A stretch of DNA of 64,000 nucleotides from Nelumbo lutea (Eukaryota > Streptophyta > Magnoliopsida > Proteales > Nelumbonaceae): positions 52,385,655 through 52,449,654 of the forward strand of contig JAKGHH010000005.1 of NCBI GenBank assembly GCA_022828595.1, in the 5' to 3' direction. The notes under the pieces are model-generated. The model was given only the letters and a program-made list of their open reading frames with translations, did no database searches and was not told the origin of the DNA. Positions 48,678 through 58,853 of the stretch are shown here, piece after piece. The position numbers and the translations under genes are program-made. Positions within the stretch are counted from its first letter, which is position 1; the number at the start of each line of letters is the position of its first letter.

Positions 48678-49432
48678 CTCGATAACGATGTCAATTCCCA
48701 AATCTGCCCATGGTAGCTTGAGAGGATCCTAGTTTGAAACGACCTTGATCGGCTTGCCATCAATGGAGATGGTCTCGTTGTCCACAATCTTCACTTCCGC
48801 CTTGAAAGTTCCTAGCATTGAATCATATTTGAGAATGTGCGATGACTGCGATAGATATCATACAAGTGAATTAAGTTTATTTAATCTGGTGCTTGACAGT
48901 TATATAAAAAGGAAGCGAAAAGTTATTCTGCAATCGGAAGATCTCTATCTGGAGTTGCTGAACCGAAAGTAATTTCTCTTACATTCTTAACACCGCCACT
49001 GTCGTTCACAACAACGATGTCCAGGGGTGAGTCTTTCCGGCCATGCCAGCACCGGAGGAAATTCCGGCCAATGCGTCCAAAACCAATATTGATTGCTACC
49101 TTCAACTTGGCGACTGTCTGTCCCCTAACAGGTGTAGAAGCGGCAACCTAATAAAAGAAAAGGTTGGATGAAAGAAAATAATTAAGGATGGAATCGTGCA
49201 TTTTTACAGATGCAGTTAATGGATGAAGAAAAATCAGAGTTTGTTACCGATTAGTACTGATCAGAGATTAACCGGAAGTAATTAGAAAAATCATATAAAT
49301 TGAAGGCGCAACCCCCACCTTGGTAGCAAGTTGGGAAGCCACTATATCAAAGAAACACGACTCTCTGGCATTTTTTCCGAAGGTCACAGACGTACTGGGT
49401 TGAAATCCAAAGAAATCGGCCACTTCAAGCCT
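48678..49432 (-). pseudogene. GAPB: Captured fragment of chloroplast GAPDH subunit B
   Basis: Three consecutive exons with intact GT-AG borders, all phase 0: 49432-49319 (RLEVADFFGFQ, ESCFFDIVASQLATK; end of the transit peptide and mature start), 49147-48983 ([50 protein letters not shown](P)-binding Rossmann start), 48845-48678 ([53 protein letters not shown]). The [17 protein letters not shown] and [13 protein letters not shown] words fit GapB rather than GapA. A TAG replaces the Arg codon of SNRDP (near 48735) and one extra Ile codon is inserted in the AINGFG loop. The first exon, the catalytic Cys domain and the CP12-like tail are absent. In the intact gene the product is a subunit of the Calvin-cycle enzyme. 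Retained introns mean capture at DNA level. Confidence 0.9.
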
Positions 49433-49504
49433 CTGCAACCAAAAAGAGAGTGGGCAGAGATGGACGACAATGCTGTGGAATAGAGAAGAGGTGAAAGAGA
49501 TTAA

Positions 49505-49660
49505 CAGGGCGTTTCCCTGATGCCAAACCTCTATCGACAAGACAAAGAACAGATGCCAAAACCCTATTACATACGTTGAATGGTGTTTCCCTGATGCCAA
49601 GCCTTTACCGACAGCCATGAATGGTGTTTCCCTGATGCCAAAACCCTATTACATATCCAA
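49505..49660. repeat. Short repeats next to the GAPB fragment
   Basis: GTTTCCCTGATGCCAA occurs three times (about 49511, 49587, 49626) and GATGCCAAAACCCTATTACA twice. They lie upstream of the GAPB fragment and downstream of the right CACTA end. No function is apparent. Confidence 0.7.
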
Positions 49661-49837
49661 AAGGTGTTGAGTTCGACTAGGGCATGAGATGAGAGAAAGA
49701 GGTAAGGATGAGAGAAAGAGAAGAGAAGAGGAAAGGAAGAAAGTACTCGTGCACGCACGTGTTTGGGCGGCAAACTAAAATCATCAGTGACCATTTTCCC
49801 CCCTTTGCCAAAAGTATGAAATGGCAAAATTATAATT

Positions 49838-49960
49838 AAGAGGCATTAAAAACTGCCTCTAATGTTATCCAATAACTCTGCCTGCTTTAGTATGCTATAG
49901 AGGCAGTTTTTCCTGACCGCCTCTGGCCAGCTGCCTCTAATGATAAGAGTTCTACTATTG
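49838..49960. repeat. Right subterminal repeat and TIR of the CACTA element
   Basis: AGAGGC/GCCTCT words occur at 49839, 49855, 49899, 49918 and 49933 in both orientations. The end itself is GAGTTCTACTATTG, the inverted equivalent of CACTACTAGAA with two mismatches. The following GAT matches the left flank. Confidence 0.8.
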
Positions 49961-49963
49961 GAT

Positions 49964-50480
49964 TGACTTGATTTTAGAAGATGAATGGTCTTTGAATGTA
50001 GATTGTAGTTTTTCCGTTAAATCCTTTCTCTTAAGGTGTGCAGTTCAGGTGAGGCCCTGCTAGGCATATTTAGAATCCAATTAATCTCTCCAAGATCAAC
50101 TTCTTGGTTTGGACAATGGCTCTTGATAAATGTTTGATTAGGATTAACCTGGAGAAAAGGGGTATTCAGATTTTTGACCCCTTCTATGTTTTGTGTGGAA
50201 ACCGTGTAGGATCTGTATCCATTGTCCGATTTCCTCTTTAATCTAAAAACATTTTTTCAAGAATTTGGAGATTAGCTAGTCTATGCCAATATCTGTGAAG
50301 GAGCTGCTAATGTGTTGGAGAATGAAGGGTCTAAATAAGAAAGGAATGCTTGTTTGGAATACCATTCCACAAGCCATACTTTGGTCCATTTGGATCGAAA
50401 GAAATAACATAATCTTCTGTGGTCAACTCAAAAGTCCAGAAGAAGTAATGCAGAAAGTAGTGGGCAAGATTTGTTCTTGA
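49964..50480 (+). pseudogene. LINE ORF2, C-terminal zinc-binding part
   Basis: Coding resumes exactly after the CACTA target duplication with EDEWSLNVDCSFSVKSFLLR, the segment that opens the zf-RVT region in plant LINE ORF2. After several stops it ends with QAILWSIWIERNNIIFCGQL and VVGKICS (stop at 50480). The FSVKS and WSIWIERN words are typical family signatures. It is followed by a short 3'UTR and an A-rich tail at 50638-50655. Confidence 0.85.
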
Positions 50481-50655
50481 GTGTCGGTGAACAAGGAATT
50501 TAAAAATCAGAATGTACCTCTTTTTGTTTTGCACTAAATCATGGATGAACTTGTAATTTGTTTTGGGCCCAGGCAGAACTAGTGGTCTGGTTCTTATTGT
50601 AATTTTCTTTTATTTTGAATAAATTACTTTACCTTTTTCCAAAAAAATAAAAATT

Positions 50656-50669
50656 TTAGAGTTGAAGAT
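50656..50669 (+). repeat. LINE target-site duplication, right copy
   Basis: TTAGAGTTGAAGAT, identical to 29686-29699 and immediately after the A-rich tail. Confidence 0.85.
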
Positions 50670-52800
50670 ACCATCTACCACTGCCAACTTGAGTTCTCAG
50701 TTTGAAGGGAATTATGTTCACCTTTCTATACAAAAATTTAGCAGTAATGTGGTATAAAAGTTTCTCAAGATATTTGGAGAGGAGAACCGGTTATACATCA
50801 TTCATGAATTGCTCTCGTCGCCTCAACTTGAACACTTGCTATAGCACCCATTTGCAAACTATGTCATTTAGTTTGCTCTAGGAGTTACCAAGGTTTGACT
50901 ATGAACCTGCATTTGATTTACTTACATATTTATGTAGTCATTGGCATTTGGAGTGAGATGAATATTTTTAAAATTTCTTTACCCTTTTTCTTTAATTCAT
51001 CTTTGTAAAACTAGGGTCCTCTCCATGCTTCCTTGGTTGATGCAATTCGGCCCCATGCATCCATCTTAAGCACCAACCCATATTGCAAGAGGATCTTCTC
51101 ATGAGCCCTATTGAAGAAATGATGTACATTCTTGTGGTGGTATGAAGTGATGTTATTGTTCTCCATTATTACCAGTATGACTTTGTTATACTACAATTTG
51201 CTATCAAGGGCTATCAAATTTAGAATTCCCAACTACAAAGAGTTTTGTGCTGATAACTTGAACATGACTGGGATGATTCAGGTTGCATAGGCATGACTTC
51301 CATGATTTAGCAAATGCAGTGCCCTCTGTATGAGGTTGTACGGTGTGGACAATTTTTTGGTTTTAGCTTACCAAATGCAGGGGTATAAATTTATTGATAT
51401 TCTTAATTTGCTCCATTCATTGTTTGGTCTGAATGTATGGCTGTTCCTTAGAACGTAGAAACAAGAAGCCACCCAAGGTTCAAGTATTGGTACGCACAAT
51501 ACACAATTTTCATGTATCATGCAATTCAAAGGGACAACACACATAGATATGAATTATTTTATGCTTCAAGCATTGAACTAGACCATCTCTAAGAAGGGTA
51601 TTGTATATGAATATGACCGTTTATTCCAAATCACTGTAATAAGAGGAAATTATAGGCATGTTTAAGAAAACATTTTATCTTCCACTTGCGCCTACAACGG
51701 AGGGATGTTGGTGACGAAGAGCTCTCATGCACATAATTTTGTGTGCATAATGCAGCAATGTTGGTTAAACGAGCACGAGCATAAGTGCCCCTTTGGTTTT
51801 GAGAGGTTTCATGCAACAGCCTTTTGGCATTACGTGAGCTGAGAAACTGAGGGGCCAATTTAGTCACTTTCACCTTTTTTTTAGTCTTGTTTTTGCTATA
51901 TATTGTCTTTTTATAATATAAGGGACCAATTTAGACATCAGGCTTCAGAAAAAAGGGCCAATCGCAGGCAAAAACAAACGACGTTTGTGTTGTTTGATAT
52001 CGATTAAAATAATGAAAAATGGTGACATGGTATGCCCATTTAGCATCTGACATCATTGGTGGGTCACACTTGTTTAGGTGTCAGTGTCTCTTTCACCCAT
52101 TTTTCTTCTTCTTCTTCACCACCCACGCTTTCTGCTTGTTGCACAAACCCATTCATCAAAGCCAGATTCACTGACCACTTCTCCAACCCAATGCTCCTAA
52201 ATTGCTTGAAAGAAGTGGTCAGGATTGGAGTCGACAAACAAGGCATTGTCAATGACGAAAATCTTCTAAGAATCAAGGTCGAAAGCTGAGGCCCAATTCA
52301 ACTCTTTACCAATCAAACCATCAGTTTCCGGCCAAGAAGATTTGAGCTAACCTAGAACATGATCAAAATAACAATTTTCTATTCATGGGTTTGAAGATGT
52401 AAGATCAACTACACAAAAGGCTTTAGTTCTACATGCTAATTTCGCTAGCAAAGCATGTCATGGTTCGACCCCGCTAAATAGAGTGGGGACACAATTGGCT
52501 ATAATGGCGTATACAACAACATATATTAGATTTGCATTGCACATGGATCTTTCAAGCTTTTTAACTTTTTTTTTTTTGATTGCGTGGTTTTCGTGGTTTT
52601 ATTTTGTTATGATCTTAATGGACAATGTTGTATTGTTGTTTGTAAAGGTTCTTCCATCCTATTTTCTGCATTAAGTATTTTTTTTTTCTTCTCAGTTTTT
52701 TTCTTAATTATGGCTCCAACTTGGTACTTTGACTCACTGGAGTATGAGTCCATTGGTAGAAAAGCTCAAGGTTTGGAAAATCATGTTCACAGAACCTAGA
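50670..52800. other. Intergenic stretch, no supported gene
   Basis: No recognised gene or repeat. A 77-aa frame at 52056-52289 has balanced composition but no family that I recognise and no upstream exon. Confidence 0.45.
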
Positions 52801-52801
52801 A

Positions 52802-53066
52802 AGCAAAGTAGAGGAAGAATCACTACCGGTGATTCTAGATTTCTGGGCAACCATCCCCTGCTCAAAAAGCCCTCTTTCCCTGACCCCTTGGTTGCATGTA
52901 AAGCAGAGGAAGAATCTCTACTACTGATTCCAGATTTCTGGGAAACCATCCCCTGCTTAGAAAACCCTCTTTCCCCGATCCCTTCGTTGCCTGCAAAGCG
53001 AAGGAAGAATCACTACCGGTGATTCTAGATTGTTGGGCAACCAACCCCTGCTCAGACCGAACCCAC
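52802..53066. repeat. Minisatellite, 95-bp unit, about 2.8 copies
   Basis: GAGGAAGAATC or GAAGGAAGAATC marks the unit at about 52811, 52906 and 53001 (95-bp period). Each contains GGTGATTCTAGATT or a variant, CAACCATCCCCTGCTCA and CCCTCTTTCCC. Open frames through it only translate the repeat. Confidence 0.85.
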
Positions 53067-53850
53067 TCTCATGTAAGATTCCTTGTGTTCTAATTCTTGG
53101 TTCCTCTCTAAGTTGTTGGCCGTTAAAAGTACTTCCATTCAAGATTCCTCATGGTTTATTCTCTGTCTTCACCCACTTCTTCAGATTAAACTTAATGGAT
53201 TTTGGCTGAAACTAATCTCTCTTCATCAACATCTATCTCCATGCTCAGAAACTCCCACTCAAAATCTTCATTCGTGTCCCTGTGGTCCTCCAAACAAAGA
53301 CAATCCCAACAAAGAAGAAGACCCAAATCATCAAGAGTTTGATCCAACCCATCATCATCCCCAGGCTACAAATCAATCCTCAAAACTACTCCCTCCTCTT
53401 CATCGTTATAATCAAATTCAGTGTAAACGATCGGAGGATTGCTCTCCTCATATGAGTCCAAGGAACTGTAATTGGAATCATCATTAGATTTAGAGACAGA
53501 AGGTCATCTTCTCATGAAGAAATCATCCTCACGCTCCACCAATCATAAACCCACCATTGTCATTGTCCTCCCCAATAGCTAACCCCAGTCCTAACCCTAG
53601 AATATGTTAGATAGTGTATGCCCTTATCTCCAATCCGAGTGATGTACCTGATGACATTTAATATAAATGAATAAAGTACATATTTGATTCATATTATTAT
53701 TGTGTGTTTCTGTATAATACCCTTAAATTAGACACATATGAGACTCGTGTTAGTTTAGAATCTTCACAGCTGTTGGATAGATCTGGGAAGATTTATCCTA
53801 TCAAGGCTGATACTGATGTGCCGCCAAGTTGGTTGGGGTAGCTTGTAGCT
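53067..53850. other. Intergenic stretch, one unassigned open frame
   Basis: A 134-aa frame at 53083-53487 is rich in His, Pro, Asn and Ser (HHHPQATNQSS). I do not recognise it, and the composition fits chance translation of CA-rich sequence. Confidence 0.35.
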
Positions 53851-54312
53851 TGTCTCAGCTGCCAGGGTGAAACTTAAGGTATATGCAATGTAGGTTTTCT
53901 TGAAACCCTGAACCGGACCAAAATTCTAGTATTGCCTTGGACCTTGGAGATTGATAGGCAAAACTAGAATCTTACACTTAACCCCTAGATTTGATTGTGA
54001 TACTACACTAGGTGTCAGATTTGGCTGTCTTTGATATGCCAATCAGTGAGATCCTTAGAAGGGGTAAAAAGCTGGGTATGTTGTCTCAACTGCCAGGGTG
54101 AAACCTAAGGTATATGCAATGTAGGTTTTCTTGAAACCCTGAACCGGACCAAAATTCTAGTATTGCCTTGGACCTTGGAGATTGATAGGCAAAACTAGAA
54201 TCTTACACTTAACCCCTAGATTTGATTGTGATACTACACTAGGTGTCAGATTTGGCTGTCTTTGATATGTCAATCAGTGAGATCCTTAGAATGGGTAAAA
54301 AGCTGGGTATGT
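53851..54312. repeat. 231-bp tandem duplication
   Basis: Unit 1 (53851-54081) and unit 2 (54082-54312) both start TGTCTCARCTGCCAGGGTGA and share GTAGGTTTTCTTGAAACCCT and GGTGTCAGATTTGGCTGTC; only a handful of differences are seen (for example AACTTAAGG versus AACCTAAGG). The 63-aa frame at 54243-54434 crosses its end and is not recognised. Confidence 0.9.
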
Positions 54313-54689
54313 TGGGACAGTCCGAGAATTTATTTGAGCGGATGATCATAGTGACAGGATCAACCCCTTTGTGGACAAAGGTAATGATCGATGATGCACT
54401 CTCTCTGATGGAAACCAAAACTCCCAGCAGTTGATTTCAATCGTTGAAATTTATTTTTGCAATATATATATGTTTGCAAAATGTTTTAATTCCTGGGATC
54501 CATGTGAGTAGATAATAGAGCATTGTTCCTTGCAGTCGAGGGAGAGGTCATCTCTTGTTGGATAGTGTTTGATCATTATGGGCTGAGAAGTTAAGTGTAA
54601 GACCATTGAGGGTAATACCTGATGGGCTAATCTTGCATCCACCCACAGTCCCTGAGTTTTTATAAGGTGGCTTGGCCCAGGAACCACTT

Positions 54690-55560
54690 AGTGTAAGTGT
54701 TGGGCCCATTAAGAGCCTATGGTGATGGGCTCAGGGGTTCACTGTCCATTACAGTGAATTCGGCCGGGCATTATAACAGAGGTTGGGCTGAACCCATGTG
54801 GCCGATGTGTAGATCAATATTTGGGTCCCACGCCATATAAGGAAACCCAACTGAACAACAGTTTGGAAGGTTAGTGAGCACATAGACTTAATGAGCCTAA
54901 AGCCCAATTCGAACTGGTTTAATTAGATTAATTAAAGATGAGCAGATCTGGATTTTGGATAAGCAGATATGACAGGGAGTTATCCCTATCCACTCAGAGA
55001 GTTGAGATCCAAATAAAAATTTGGATCAGGAAACTCCTAATGAGGTTAGGAGGGCTGATCTAATCTGCAGATAAGATAAGTACTTATCATTATCTCTTAA
55101 AGAGAGTCCATATTCAAATAAGGATTTGAATTAGGAAACTTCTAATGGGATTAGGAGCTGCTCTTTTTAAGGTTATAAAAGGAGGAGGAGGGTGAACCTC
55201 CAGATACAACAACTCAATCAAATCTCAGATCGTAGAAAGAGAGAAGACAACAATAGTAAGACCGTGCCATCTTCTGCTCTTGCGCTCTCCTCCTGCTACC
55301 GCCATTGCTAGTTTGTTCTCCACCTGCAGGAGCAATCATAAAAGGTTCTTGATATAAGTTTTTGGTGAAAATTTGATCTGAAGTCGTGCTCACATACCCT
55401 CCATCAATTTTTTGTTGAAGGATTCAATTCTTGTGAAGAACCACCTACTGATTCTGCTCCACCCTACGCTATGTCATCTTCAGTGAGAGTAATCTTTGGA
55501 GTTTTCCTTGGATATGAACACCTTCGTTGAGAGTTACTGCTACTCCGTATCAGGTATATA
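54690..55560 (+). mobile_element. Possible solo LTR
   Basis: A TGTTGGGCCC start near 54696, a TATA box (TATAAAA at 55174-55180) followed by GGAGGAGGAGGG, and a CT-rich leader, ending near CTCCGTATCA (about 55553), give LTR-like architecture without any coding frame. Target duplications were not identified, so the borders are tentative. A decayed host promoter is the alternative. Confidence 0.35.
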
Positions 55561-57181
55561 CATCTCCTGCCTTTTAGTTTCAGATCTGGTTCGTTTTATG
55601 TTCAAGATTGATCCTTGAAAATGCAAATTTTTTAAAATAGGGAATGTGATTCCCACATGGGAGAGAAAGAAATTTTTAAAATTTCGCCCTACCTACCACA
55701 GGGTTCGGCTATCCATATGATGTATCTCTCGTCCCTTCAAAATAAAAGTTGTAATTTTTGTTTTGTTCATTAATTAGAGGTAATAGTGAAGTAGATTTTG
55801 TACTCTAAAAACTTTAGGCATCAAGGAAGAAGAAGATAAAGAAGAAAGAGAGAGAGGATTCACCTATAATTTCAAGTGGAACCCACAAGTGAACAAGTGA
55901 GACTTTTTAAGTGGGACCCACATGTAATTGATTTGTCTATTTAATTATTTTTATTTTTATTCTTGATAATGCTTGACATTTAACGTGTTAGAATTGCTAG
56001 TGGGGCCCACTTGTAATTCTTGTATTTTTTTAGTTTAGTAGTGCCACATCAACAATTTTTATTATTTTATTTGTTACTTAATGAATCTGCTAATGTCGTT
56101 TCAAACGTAGTCTATTTTTATCTACAATGACCTTTTTCTCTAATGTTTGAGGTCCAACCTCGGATTATAAAAGGGCGTAAGTGACTTTTTCAGAGTTCAG
56201 GATGCCAAAGCCAAAAATCCTTTTGAATTAATTTACCTTGATAGACTCTTTGAAACAGTTCATTAAATGCAACTAAACTTTGAAAAGTAAGTATTTATTC
56301 AAATTATCACTTATTTTCATCTTACACAACATCAATAAGCACTTACGTACGTTTGGCTTTAAATAGAAGGAAAAAAAAAATGGTTGTTTGTATTTGACAA
56401 CCTATGTTGTACACAAGGTTTTTGTGTGATGCGTAAGCTTATATTAACTATGTTTACTTTGCTGATTTTCTCCTCATGGTTTTTACATTTAAATCTTAAA
56501 CCGTAAACTTAAATCTTAAACCGTAAACTTAAATCTAAAGACCTAAAACATTAATATTAACAATGTATTTTGTTCATACATGTCCTCCATCCAGGTAGGA
56601 GCCTAATATTTTTCATGCAACCATAAGCAAACATATCACCCGGAGATAGCTTACCTGGAGAAAGCTTCTAGGCAATACAAACTGTAAAAAACAGCTAAAA
56701 TTTTCTCAAAAGTAGGGTAAGCAGAGGTTGGACAAAACAAGAAAAGACCCAAAAGCTTATTTCACAAAGTTAGGCCATGTTATCAAGCTTTGTCCTTTTA
56801 TACCTTTGTATACTCAATTCAACTATACAACCATCTCCTAAGGTCTAAAGTTGTTTCCTAGTCCAATTTGATGTGTGGACCATCCAATCTGTTCAATTTG
56901 GTTTTAATTTAGGCAGGGCCCAACCAAAACGTGGTTGATTGACACCCTATACTTATTTATACTTATATTCTATCAATGGACTGGATATTAGTTTAATTAG
57001 ACCCATATCAATAAGATTCATTACATATGGACCATGTCCAATCCAATCCAATAAATACTTAGGACCATTAAGTCTAGACTGGTCCAGTTCAATATGTCTT
57101 ATTGGTCTATCCAAATTGTTCAAATTGTTTTTGATTCGGATAAGGTCCAACCCAAACACAATCCATTGACACCCTTACTTG
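55561..57181. other. Gene-free spacer
   Basis: No gene or clear element. A short repeated TAAATCTTAAACCGTAAACT occurs at about 56490-56530. Confidence 0.5.
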
Positions 57182-57563
57182 CAAGGATGGCAATTTCTAC
57201 CCTACCCGATGGGTACCTACCCCTATCCGCCCTATCGGGGTGGGTTTTTTTTGCTTCGAGGATGGATTTTGGGGCAGGGACAAGTTTTGGGATTCTACAA
57301 CCCATATGGGTACGGGTAGGTACAATATTAGGCTAAACCCAACCCTCTCCAACCCGCATATTGTTGGAAAGCATACAAACTTTATGTATTATGTGTTAAA
57401 TTTAATAACAATTTTGAATGTGGGGAGGGTAAGGAGAGGGTTTGGATTCTCAAAACCCACCCCCTACGAGTTTTGGGGTCGGTAAGGGTTGAAAGGTTTA
57501 GGGAGGCGTGTAGGATCTAGAATTTACAAATCCCTCCTTGAACTTGCCCCCTTGCCATCCCTA
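57182..57563. mobile_element. hAT-like MITE, family B relative
   Basis: Starts CAAGGATGGCAATTTCTAC and ends CCTTGCCATCCCTA, an imperfect inverted repeat. The arms contain GGGGTGGG/CCCACCCC words and an AT-rich centre, as at 9575-9934. Flanking octamers do not match well. Confidence 0.55.
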
Positions 57564-57826
57564 CCTACGCATCTTGTCCCATGGTCTTTATTCCAACATT
57601 TTTTAAGGAAGTTTATCTATTATTTTCTTATGGGTGGAATAAGCATGTGCAGAGGCAAGTCCCATCAAACTCTTCTATCCTTTTAGTTTTTTATTCTTAT
57701 CCTTCCCTTTTGTATTCCAACACTTATTTCTTCTTTTTAAAACCCTAATGTCTCTCTCAACATATTTGTAAACCCTAAGTCCTTAACACCTTGCTACAAA
57801 CATTGAATCATTCTTTTAGAATAAAA

Positions 57827-57877
57827 CTAGTAAATGTCTACGTGTGTTGCATGGGGTAATTTCAAAAACTACTACTG

Positions 57878-57921
<44 letters not shown>

Positions 57922-58853
57922 TTAAATGTTTTATCAAAAACTATGTAACAAATACAAATAATTGAAGCATGGTGTAATAATGGACTTGTTGCATTTAATC
58001 TGAAGACCAATCTTTATATCTTTTTATTTGTAGTTTATGCAACTGTTTGTAACTTGCAACTAAACCAAATAATTCAATTGATTAACCCATTTCACAGATA
58101 ATTTATAAGTATATTTTAACCCAGGCCATTGATTTGGTCAATAACCAGATGACCTTATTAGTTGAACTACTAATCTATTTGGTCAGGTCAATGAGGCATG
58201 AGCAAGATATTAATTTTCTTGTTCTTTTTTTCGTATTTTATCCATTTCCATCATTAATAGCAACAATTTTACTTTTCACACATATCTTTGTTAAATATGA
58301 TGAATATAATGTTAAAGGCATGCTTAAATTTTTTATATTTTTATTTTTATTATTTAATGTATAACATCACAATAAGTTGACTTTCTAAATCAGGAAGAAA
58401 ATGTGGTTCCAATTGGTTTTTAAAACATTAGTCTTTTATCAATATTTTGGCATCTTCATTCCCTCTATTATCATTATCAATGTTTTTCCCTTGCATTTTT
58501 ATTGTTTTGTCAGATTTGGATTTGTTAAAATGATTGAATTAGTGGCCTTTCTACATCTAGTTTATTTATTTATGGACTTTGATATTACATTTCAAGTTTT
58601 CTTATGCAAAAATTTCATATTCGCACAATTTCTACTCAAAACCATTTCAAACACATTTGCCGATTCTAAACACATCCAACATGTGTTTCCTTCACATAGT
58701 TTTATAACCACTAATTTCAGTATCTACATGTTGTAGAATATCTGTTTTATCCTTATTTAGACCATAGAAAATGTTAAATAAAAGAATAATTTTTGTCCAA
58801 CCAAAATTTCATAAAATCTATGAGAACATTCGTACATTTTATAGTAGTATAGA
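57827..58853 (-). mobile_element. Non-autonomous Helitron (1,027 bp)
   Basis: On the minus strand the 5' end is TCTATACTACTATAAAATG (preceded by A at 58854) and the 3' end is ACATTTACTAG (followed by T at 57826). That is the canonical TC...CTAG structure inserted between A and T. Just before the 3' end CCCATGCAACACACGTAG resembles the degraded GC hairpin of plant Helitrons. Near the 3' end is a (TAA)n run of about 15 units (57876-57920). No Rep/helicase is encoded. Confidence 0.65.

Noticed and set aside
52056..52289. 77-aa frame as a possible gene fragment
   Set aside because: Reasonable composition, but I recognise no family, and no neighbouring exon, promoter or splice site supports it.
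52455..52512. GGTTCGACCCC as a tRNA T-arm
   Set aside because: The surrounding bases do not form acceptor or anticodon stems.
57816..58010. Poly-Leu frame on the minus strand
   Set aside because: It is the translation of the (TAA)n/(TTA)n microsatellite inside the Helitron.
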